From: Sulfurovum sp.
GTDB taxonomy: Bacteria > Campylobacterota > Campylobacteria > Campylobacterales > Sulfurovaceae
Reading direction: 5' to 3'
NCBI GenBank assembly: GCA_003978395.1
Contig: QNZV01000102.1
Span: 1-7,165 of the forward strand
DNA length: 7,165 nt
Below are positions 1 through 5,241 of this stretch, piece after piece. The notes below the pieces were generated by a model. The model ran no database searches. It had not been told where the DNA came from and saw nothing but the letters and a program-made list of their open reading frames with translations. Both the position numbers and the translations under genes were made by a program. Numbering within the stretch: the first letter of the stretch is position 1; every line of letters starts with the position of its first letter.

Positions 1-1205
1 TGCAAACGTCTAGCACCAATATCTTCTGTTTTTTCATTTGCTACAGCAGAGTATTTTGCAATAGCACGTAAAGCTTTCTCTTCAAATACTAGCTCGACCT
101 CTTCTACTCCAAGCAGTGCTTTGTATTGTTTGATTAATGAGTTTTTAGGCTCAGTTAAAATTCTATAGAGTGATTCTGAATCTAAAGAATCAAGCTCTAC
201 TCGTAAAGGAAAACGACCTTGCAGTTCAGGAATCAAATCGCTTGGTTTACTTAAATGAAACGCTCCTGCTGAGATAAAAAGAATATGGTCTGTTTTTACC
301 ATACCAATTTTAGTCTGAACATTTGAACCCTCTACGATAGGTAGTAAATCTCTTTGAACTCCCTCTTTACTTGGGTCTTGACGCGAAGAGGAGTTTGCAG
401 GAACAGCAATTTTATCAATCTCATCAATAAAAACAATTCCACCCTCTTCTATTTTGATTAAGGCTAAATCTTTTAACTTCTCTTCATCTACAAGCTCGGC
501 ACTCGCTTCTTGTGCTAAAATAATCTTTGCCTCTTTGACCGTAACCTCTTTTTTTCTATCTTTTTTATTGAGTCCACCAATAACTTTGATAATTGACTCT
601 TGAACATTTGCCATTTCAGGAGGCATATTTCCTCCACCCATCACATCAATTGTGGGTGCAGGCATGTTCACTTCTACCATCAAATTATCTAACTCACCCT
701 TTTCAAATCTCTTTTGCATTTTAGCAAACGACATTTCATAATCAGCCTGTTTTTGTTCACTTGCACCTACAGGAAGAGGTGGAAGAAGTTTTTCAATAAT
801 TTTATTTTCAATATAGGCTTCAATTTTCTCTTGATTTAGCTCATTATGGTCTTCTCTGACCAGTTGTAAAGCATGAGCGGCCAAATCACGAATCATCGAC
901 TCTACATCACGTCCTACAAAACCTACTTCTGTAAATTTACTCGCTTCTACTTTTACAAAAGGCAGACGCATCATCGTCGAGAGTCTTCGTGCAATTTCTG
1001 TTTTACCTACCCCTGTGCTACCTATCATTAAAATATTTTTAGGCATCACATCTTTTTGCATTTCAGCATCCAATTGCAAACGTCTGTAACGGTTACGCAA
1101 TGCTACAGCAATCGTTTTTTTAGCGTTACCTTGACCAATAACGTACTTATCTAAAAAAGAGACAATCTCTTTTGGTGTCAAATTTGTTGGAATAAGGTTA
1201 CTCAA
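1..1205 (-). CDS. hslU: HslU, ATPase/unfoldase subunit of HslUV protease (3' end cut by window edge)
   Basis: This is the AAA+ ring ATPase that unfolds cytoplasmic proteins and feeds them into the HslV chamber. 401 complete codons are visible without a stop. Seen: N-terminal LTPKEIVSFLDKYVIGQ, Walker A GSTGVGKT at about residues 62-69, pore loop GFVG at 95-98, a long I-domain with LLPPLP, Walker B FIDE at 259-262, SRQDPSKEGVQRDLLPIVEG, the arginine-finger region GRFPLRVEL (R331), and sensor-2 TEDIGARRL at the window edge. E. coli HslU is 443 aa, so roughly 40-50 residues are missing, including the C-terminal tail that docks into HslV. No ATG fits the start. I chose the TTG at 1205-1203, which directly abuts the hslV stop and has GGAG 6 nt upstream. 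A second TTG at 1181-1179 would give MTPKEIV. It is translated after hslV in the rplI-hslV-hslU operon; in relatives era often follows (from memory, not visible here). Confidence 0.96.
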   Translation of the reverse strand, partial: MSNLIPTNLTPKEIVSFLDKYVIGQGNAKKTIAVALRNRYRRLQLDAEMQKDVMPKNILMIGSTGVGKTEIARRLSTMMRLPFVKVEASKFTEVGFVGRDVESMIRDLAAHALQLVREDHNELNQEKIEAYIENKIIEKLLPPLPVGASEQKQADYEMSFAKMQKRFEKGELDNLMVEVNMPAPTIDVMGGGNMPPEMANVQESIIKVIGGLNKKDRKKEVTVKEAKIILAQEASAELVDEEKLKDLALIKIEEGGIVFIDEIDKIAVPANSSSRQDPSKEGVQRDLLPIVEGSNVQTKIGMVKTDHILFISAGAFHLSKPSDLIPELQGRFPLRVELDSLDSESLYRILTEPKNSLIKQYKALLGVEEVELVFEEKALRAIAKYSAVANEKTEDIGARRL

Positions 1206-1736
1206 TTAAAGCTCCAATAGTTTTATATTTGTATTTGTATAGATACAGAGTTCTCCTGCAATGGTTAAACTCTCTTTCACTAACTCTCTTGCTGACATAT
1301 CAGCATGTTTATCCAATGCTCTAGCTGCAGAGATGGCATAGTTTCCACCACTTCCAATAGAGGCTATTTTCCCATCTTCAGGCTCTACAACATCTCCTGT
1401 TCCTGTCAAAATAAAGATATGCTCTTTATTTAACACCAACATCATCGCTTCTAATTGACGCAGATGTTTATCTTTTCGCCACATTTTAGAAAACTCAATA
1501 ACGGACTTTAGTAAATCGCCTTTTTTCTCATTCAGAATAGTTTCAAACATATCAAAAAGGTTAAAAGCATCAGCTGTACTTCCTGCAAACCCTGCTAAAA
1601 TCTTTCCCTTATAGAGGGAACGAATCTTTGTAGCATTTCCTTTTAATACAGTATTTCCAAAACTTACTTGACCATCTCCACCAATAACTGCATTATCCTT
1701 GCCTTTGTAGGCAAGTATCGTTGTTGCGTGAAACAC
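1206..1736 (-). CDS. hslV: HslV, threonine peptidase subunit of HslUV protease
   Basis: HslV forms the double-hexamer proteolytic chamber, related to proteasome beta subunits, that degrades substrates delivered by HslU. At 176 aa it is full length. Seen: TTI at residues 5-7, GGDGQVSFGN with D21, K37 aligning with the catalytic Lys33 of E. coli, LAGFAGSTADAFNLFDMFE, the WRKDKHLRQLEA segment, GSGGNYA, and the cation-site segment GELCIYTN near the C terminus. By alignment the nucleophile is Thr5, so the leader MFHA must be removed to free its amino group. The start is GTG; an in-frame TAG lies just upstream and AGGAG is 9 nt away, so this start is well fixed. It follows the rplI stop after 1 nt and is followed by hslU with no gap. 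The FHATTI form also occurs in Bacillus CodW, which carries serines in its leader; this one has none. Confidence 0.97.
   Translation of the reverse strand: MFHATTILAYKGKDNAVIGGDGQVSFGNTVLKGNATKIRSLYKGKILAGFAGSTADAFNLFDMFETILNEKKGDLLKSVIEFSKMWRKDKHLRQLEAMMLVLNKEHIFILTGTGDVVEPEDGKIASIGSGGNYAISAARALDKHADMSARELVKESLTIAGELCIYTNTNIKLLEL
1212..1216 (-). promoter_or_regulatory. Ribosome binding site for hslU, inside hslV
   Basis: TGGAG lies within the last codons of hslV, 6 nt before the TTG at 1205-1203. This spacing supports that TTG over the in-frame TTG 24 nt downstream. Because the site is inside hslV, hslU initiation is probably coupled to hslV termination. Confidence 0.6.
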
Positions 1737-1737
1737 T

Positions 1738-2184
1738 CTACTTTTCTCCTATAATTTCTACAGTTAATGAAGCATGAATTCCATGTCCAAGCTTAATATC
1801 TACTTTATGTTCGCCTACTGTTTTTAAGGCTCTTTTTAGCTCAACTATTTTTTTATCAATCTCAATATTCAATTGTGCTTTAACTGCTTTAGCAATATCA
1901 TCTTTACCTACAGAACCTTGAATCCCAGCAGGAGCTAATTTTTTAGTAATAACTATTTTATTAGCTTCCAATTTAATTTTCTCTTTTTCTAAACGAGCCA
2001 AAGTATCAGCTAAATCCTTAGCGATTTTCTCTTGCTCTGCTTTCCAGTTTTCTACTACAGAAGGTGTTGCCAATTTAGCCATACCTTTTCCTATTAAGAA
2101 GTTTTGACCATAACCATCTTTTACCTCTTTAATCTCGCCCTTTTTCCCCAAGCTTTTAACATCTTTTATTAATAATACTTTCAT
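1738..2184 (-). CDS. rplI: Large-subunit ribosomal protein L9
   Basis: L9 binds 23S rRNA at the base of the L1 stalk and projects a long helix from the ribosome, helping hold the reading frame. The 148-aa length is normal. Seen: the N-terminal rRNA-binding domain with MKVLLIKDVKSLGKKGEIKEV and the family signature GYGQNFLIGKGMAKLAT (residues 24-40), then a charged helical connector (about 45-76), then a C-terminal domain with GIQGSVGKDDIAKAV and KTVGEHKVDIKLGHGIHASLTVEIIG. The GYGQNFLIGKG version, where many bacteria have GYARNFLIPKG, is typical of Campylobacterota as I recall them. The start is ATG with AAGGA 7 nt upstream (2192-2196). It is the first gene of the operon with hslV and hslU, so protease output is tied to ribosomal-protein transcription. 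Confidence 0.97.
   Translation of the reverse strand: MKVLLIKDVKSLGKKGEIKEVKDGYGQNFLIGKGMAKLATPSVVENWKAEQEKIAKDLADTLARLEKEKIKLEANKIVITKKLAPAGIQGSVGKDDIAKAVKAQLNIEIDKKIVELKRALKTVGEHKVDIKLGHGIHASLTVEIIGEK
1746..1750 (-). promoter_or_regulatory. Ribosome binding site for hslV, inside rplI
   Basis: AGGAG lies in the last codons of rplI, 9 nt before the GTG start of hslV. It fixes the GTG as the start, since no ATG is available and a stop codon precedes it in frame. It suggests translational coupling with rplI. Confidence 0.7.
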
Positions 2185-2226
2185 CAGTAAATCCTTATAA
2201 TCATTTATATTGTTTAATAATTTATA

Positions 2227-2235
2227 ATTTTAGCA
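2227..2235 (-). promoter_or_regulatory. Candidate extended -10 promoter of the rplI-hslV-hslU operon
   Basis: Read on the minus strand this is TGC followed by TAAAAT, an extended -10 with one mismatch to TATAAT. Transcription would begin near 2220, giving a leader of about 35 nt that contains the AAGGA of rplI. There is no obvious -35, but an A-rich tract lies just upstream; Campylobacterota sigma-70 promoters commonly lack a conserved -35. The call is inferred from sequence only. Confidence 0.45.
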
Positions 2236-2255
2236 AGTTTTTTTTAGAGATGAGT

Positions 2256-2261
2256 TATAAT
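2256..2261 (+). promoter_or_regulatory. Candidate -10 box upstream of the GGDEF-EAL gene
   Basis: A perfect TATAAT is preceded by a run of eight T (2238-2245), as in Campylobacterota housekeeping promoters that use T-rich upstream DNA in place of a -35 box. Transcription would start near 2268 and leave a 5' leader of roughly 60 nt. It stands back to back with the rplI promoter candidate. A small inverted repeat, AGTTA-5 nt-TAACT (2253-2267), overlaps it. Other TATAAT copies at 2301-2306 and 2322-2327 compete for this role. Confidence 0.4.
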
Positions 2262-2303
2262 TTAACTTATTTCTTTTATAAAACAACATATACTGTTATT
2301 TAT

Positions 2304-2321
2304 AATTAATAATTATTACTG
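2304..2321. promoter_or_regulatory. AT palindrome resembling a Campylobacterota Fur box
   Basis: TAATAATTATTA at 2307-2318 is a perfect 12-bp palindrome. Against the 7-1-7 consensus described for Helicobacter pylori Fur (TAATAATnATTATTA), two overlapping registers, 2304-2318 and 2307-2321, each match 12 of 14 fixed positions. It ends just before the GGDEF-EAL start and beside a TATAAT, where a bound repressor would block that gene. The region is so AT-rich that chance matches are likely, so this is a weak call. Confidence 0.25.
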
Positions 2322-2327
2322 TATAAT
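2322..2327 (+). promoter_or_regulatory. TATAAT overlapping the first possible start codon
   Basis: A perfect TATAAT, preceded by CTG, overlaps the ATG at 2326. If it is a real -10 box, transcription would begin about 2333-2335, almost on the second ATG at 2335, giving a leaderless or near-leaderless mRNA. The absence of a good Shine-Dalgarno sequence before either ATG fits this idea but does not prove it. Confidence 0.25.
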
Positions 2328-4305
2328 GGAATTCATGAAAAATTTTATATATTATATATCAGAGAAAATTTACTCGCCAATGTTAAGGTTAAAAACTACA
2401 AAAGAGTTACATACATTTACAACTAAAACTCTAATATTCACAATTATATGGTCTTGTATATTTTTCTATATTTTTATTTCACAAGTTCAAAATTTTTATC
2501 TCTTGATTTTTTGGATTACAATGATTCTTCTTTTAATAGTAAGGCTATTTATAGTAAATAAATATTTAAATCAACTTTTTTATGAGACGTATAACAATCA
2601 AGAACTATATAAAAATGCGAAAGAAGAGGTACAAAAAAAAGAACAAAAGCTAAATTCACTTCTTGAACAAGCACCTGTTGGTATCTTCTATTACAATAAA
2701 GAGTTAAAAATTTTTAAATACAATATGCTTTTTTATAAACTTTTGGGTTTAGAAAAAGATTTAAATGGGTTTAATTTAAATGAGTTAAAAGATCAAAAAG
2801 CCATCTCTTTAATGAAAAATATTTTAGAAGATAATAGTTCAAAAAAGGAGATAGGTTCAGACAGACTCTCCTTTCAAGATAGGAAAATATGGCTAGAGCT
2901 TACATGTTCAGCACTTTTGGATGAAAATAAACAGATTATCGGAGGTATTGGTATACTAGAAGATAAAACGATTGAACATCAAGCCTACGAGAAGATAAAC
3001 TACATCTCATTACATGATAGTTTAACAGGTCTCCCAAACAGAAGGAGCTATCAAAGTTACATGGAAAATCTTTTACTAAGAGATGAGCATCAATCTCTAT
3101 ATTCCATTCTTTTTTATATGGACTTAAATCATTTTAAACAGATTAATGATACCTTTGGACATATTATAGGAGACAAACTTCTTCTTGAAGTAGCACAAAG
3201 ACTTCAATCCCTTAATATAAATGAGAAATATCTTTCACGTATTGGAGGAGATGAGTTTATTCTTTTAGTTCCTTTTATAAAAAATACTCTTTTCGCATGC
3301 CAAAAAGAAGCCTATCTTATTGCCTTCGAGATTAAAGAGTTATTTAAAACTGCTTTTGAAATAGAGGAGTTAGATTTATTTATGACAAGTAGTATTGGTA
3401 TTGTTATGATTGAACCTAAAAGCAATAACACCGAACAAATTATACGTCAAGCAGACATGGCAATGTATCAAACCAAAAGAGAAGGTCTCAATAATATTCG
3501 CTTTTATGACCACTCATTAGATATTGAACAACAAGAACTTACCCATTTACAACATGACTTAAAATTTGCAATTAATAACAACCAACTTGAACTCTATTAC
3601 CAACCTATTGTAGATATACAAACAGATAAATTAAATGCCATTGAAGCTCTTTTACGATGGAATCATCCAACAAAAGGTCTGATTATGCCTGACCGATTTA
3701 TTCCTATGGCAACAGAATCTGGACTGATTACCAAAGTTGGTTGGTGGGTAGCAAAAGAAGTTTGTAAACAACTTGCCATTTGGCAAGCACAAAAACTAAA
3801 TAAGTTTGAATATATCTCAATTAATATTAATGCTAGGCAATTGAATGAAGTAAATTTTGCACTTCAATTAGATACTTGTATTAAAAAAGGAGAAATACCT
3901 CCATCACTATTAAAGCTAGAACTAACAGAAACTACTCTTTTAGACAATTTTTCTTCTACTCAAGAGATTATTAAAAAATTAAGAGAAAAAGGGATAGAGT
4001 GTAGTATTGATGATTTCGGTACAGGATATTCATCTCTCTCTTATCTTAAAAAGTTTTCATTCAAGGTTCTAAAAATTTCCAAAGATTTTACAAAAAATAT
4101 GTTAAAAGATACTGATAGTGAAGAGCTTATAAAAAGTATTATAGTTATTGGAAAGCAATTTAATTACAAAGTTATTATAGAAGGAGTTGAGACAGAAGAA
4201 CAGAAACAGAAGCTCATAAACCTTGATAAAAATCTCTTTTATCAAGGTTTTTTACTCTCTAAAGCCATTCCTGCTAAAGAGTTTGAAAAGAGATTTTTAA
4301 AGTAA
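2326..4305 (+). CDS. Membrane-bound PAS-GGDEF-EAL protein (diguanylate cyclase/c-di-GMP phosphodiesterase)
   Basis: It is predicted to make and break the second messenger cyclic di-GMP. The 659 aa read in order: two transmembrane helices (about 33-53 and 57-77) joined by only a few residues, a coiled coil (about 85-115), one PAS domain (about 106-216), GGDEF (about 225-395) and EAL (about 405-655). The cyclase site looks whole: D266 in FYMDLNHFKQIND, N274/D275, and GGDEF at 307-311. The product-inhibition RxxD site is absent (I and K stand at the R and D positions). The phosphodiesterase site also looks whole: EALLRW (E440), N500, LELTE (E532), DDFGTGYSS (D562, D563), K583, E619 in EGVET, and Q640 in YQGF; the usual KIDR reads KISK. 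The start is uncertain: ATG 2326 has no Shine-Dalgarno, and ATG 2335 has only GGA close upstream. It stands alone between two minus-strand units and is visibly AT-rich. The PAS ligand and the net activity cannot be read from sequence. Confidence 0.93.
   Translation: MEFMKNFIYYISEKIYSPMLRLKTTKELHTFTTKTLIFTIIWSCIFFYIFISQVQNFYLLIFWITMILLLIVRLFIVNKYLNQLFYETYNNQELYKNAKEEVQKKEQKLNSLLEQAPVGIFYYNKELKIFKYNMLFYKLLGLEKDLNGFNLNELKDQKAISLMKNILEDNSSKKEIGSDRLSFQDRKIWLELTCSALLDENKQIIGGIGILEDKTIEHQAYEKINYISLHDSLTGLPNRRSYQSYMENLLLRDEHQSLYSILFYMDLNHFKQINDTFGHIIGDKLLLEVAQRLQSLNINEKYLSRIGGDEFILLVPFIKNTLFACQKEAYLIAFEIKELFKTAFEIEELDLFMTSSIGIVMIEPKSNNTEQIIRQADMAMYQTKREGLNNIRFYDHSLDIEQQELTHLQHDLKFAINNNQLELYYQPIVDIQTDKLNAIEALLRWNHPTKGLIMPDRFIPMATESGLITKVGWWVAKEVCKQLAIWQAQKLNKFEYISININARQLNEVNFALQLDTCIKKGEIPPSLLKLELTETTLLDNFSSTQEIIKKLREKGIECSIDDFGTGYSSLSYLKKFSFKVLKISKDFTKNMLKDTDSEELIKSIIVIGKQFNYKVIIEGVETEEQKQKLINLDKNLFYQGFLLSKAIPAKEFEKRFLK
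4218..4253 (+). terminator. Terminator-like hairpin with T run inside the GGDEF-EAL gene
   Basis: A perfect 14-bp stem (4218-4231 with 4237-4250) closes a 5-nt loop, ATCTC, and is followed by T on the plus strand; the T run 4248-4253 includes the last three stem bases. The shape is that of an intrinsic terminator, although the stem is AT-rich with only three G-C pairs. It lies in codons for NLDKNLFYQGF, about 50 nt before the stop, so translating ribosomes would normally melt it. The minus strand shows only three T after the stem, so it is less likely to serve ppx. Function is inferred. Confidence 0.4.
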
Positions 4306-4333
4306 TAATTTGGAAGTCATTCCAAATTATTAC
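4302..4333. terminator. Hairpin between convergent genes, containing both stop codons
   Basis: A perfect 14-bp inverted repeat (4302-4315 with 4320-4333) has a 4-nt loop, GTCA. The TAA of the GGDEF-EAL gene (4303-4305) lies in the left arm and the TAA of ppx (4332-4330) sits at the mirror position in the right arm. It is placed to act as a shared bidirectional terminator or 3'-end protecting stem. No good T run follows: the plus side reads CCACACA and the minus side TTTAAAAA. Classic Rho-independent termination is therefore doubtful. Confidence 0.5.
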
Positions 4334-5241
4334 CCACACATAGAGTATGCCACACCCTCACGAATACCGTCATCAATAACCATTGACTCTTTAAATCCTG
4401 AGATGTTATAAAGCTCATCATAAATTAAAATACCAGATGCAATCAAGTCGTCACGCCCTACACCTACGGCTTCTATTCGCTCTTTAGGCTTCATTGCCAA
4501 CAGCTTACCCAACTGTTCAACCAAATCTTTTTGTGTTAAAGATGTTCCATGAACCTGATTGGAGTCATAGGTTTCATAAAGCATTCCTTTTTTCATTGAT
4601 GCCACTGTTGTAGGTGTACCTGCTGTAGCAATAAAGAGTTCAACTGCTCCATGTTGAGAAATAACCTCATTATGATAAATTCTCATTGGATTCATAAGTG
4701 CAGGAATAGCACTAGAAATTTCAGGTAGAGTTTTAAAACACTGTGTTACTGTGACAATACCTATAGGAAAACTTTTAGAGAAAGATTTATCTTCTCCATA
4801 GTGAAAAAGCATCTCTGTTGAGCCTCCTCCAATATCCACCAACATAAAGCTTTTTGGACTCTTGCCTAAAATTTGTAAACGATTTTGAGTAGCAGATAGA
4901 GCATATTTGGCTTCAACCACACCATCAATTATCTCAAACTCTATACCTGTCTGCTCTTTTATCGTTGCTAAAACCTCATCTCCATTACTGGCTTGACGAA
5001 TGGCTTCTGTGGTTACTGCTTTTACTTTAGAATCTGAAAAGTTTAATGCCTCTTCTGCTTCATTCAATGCTATAAGCACTCGATTTACAGCTTCATCGCT
5101 AATTATTCCTGTTGTTGCTAAATTATCAGCTGTCTTCACTGTTTTATGAAATTCGCCAACTCTTCTCTTTGTTTCACAATCCATTTTTAAAATTCTTAAA
5201 CTGTTTGAACCTAAATCAATGGCAATAATACTCTTACTCAT
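4330..5241 (-). CDS. ppx: Short-form Ppx/GppA family phosphatase (exopolyphosphatase or pppGpp phosphohydrolase)
   Basis: The family removes terminal phosphate from polyphosphate and/or converts pppGpp to ppGpp in the cytoplasm. The fold is a two-lobed ASKHA (actin-like) ATPase core. Seen: phosphate-1 loop AIDLGSNSLRI (D9-S14), TTEAIRQA (77-84), DGVVEAKYAL with E110 aligning with the catalytic Glu121 of E. coli Ppx, phosphate-2 loop VDIGGGSTE (135-143), ATAGTPTT (205-212), and the closing DDGIREGVAY (290-299). At 303 aa it holds only the catalytic core; the E. coli protein is about 510 aa with a C-terminal HD-like extension. The residue before the catalytic Glu, Glu in E. coli, is Val here. 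The ATG overlaps the uvrA 3' end by 8 nt, with AAGGA 5 nt upstream. Sequence alone does not decide between polyphosphate and pppGpp as substrate. Confidence 0.9.
   Translation of the reverse strand: MSKSIIAIDLGSNSLRILKMDCETKRRVGEFHKTVKTADNLATTGIISDEAVNRVLIALNEAEEALNFSDSKVKAVTTEAIRQASNGDEVLATIKEQTGIEFEIIDGVVEAKYALSATQNRLQILGKSPKSFMLVDIGGGSTEMLFHYGEDKSFSKSFPIGIVTVTQCFKTLPEISSAIPALMNPMRIYHNEVISQHGAVELFIATAGTPTTVASMKKGMLYETYDSNQVHGTSLTQKDLVEQLGKLLAMKPKERIEAVGVGRDDLIASGILIYDELYNISGFKESMVIDDGIREGVAYSMCG

Noticed and set aside
1..1205. hslU as a broken gene because it has no ATG
   Set aside because: The frame is continuous with all motifs; a TTG start with a good GGAG site explains it, and the missing 3' end is only the window edge.
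2185..2325. Small RNA gene, riboswitch or tRNA in the divergent intergenic region
   Set aside because: The 141 bp are very AT-rich with no tRNA arms, no strong GC stem and no recognisable riboswitch core; promoter elements account for what is visible.
4302..4333. Calling the convergent hairpin a confident Rho-independent terminator
   Set aside because: The stem is perfect, but no adequate T run follows on either strand; kept as a hairpin with moderate confidence.
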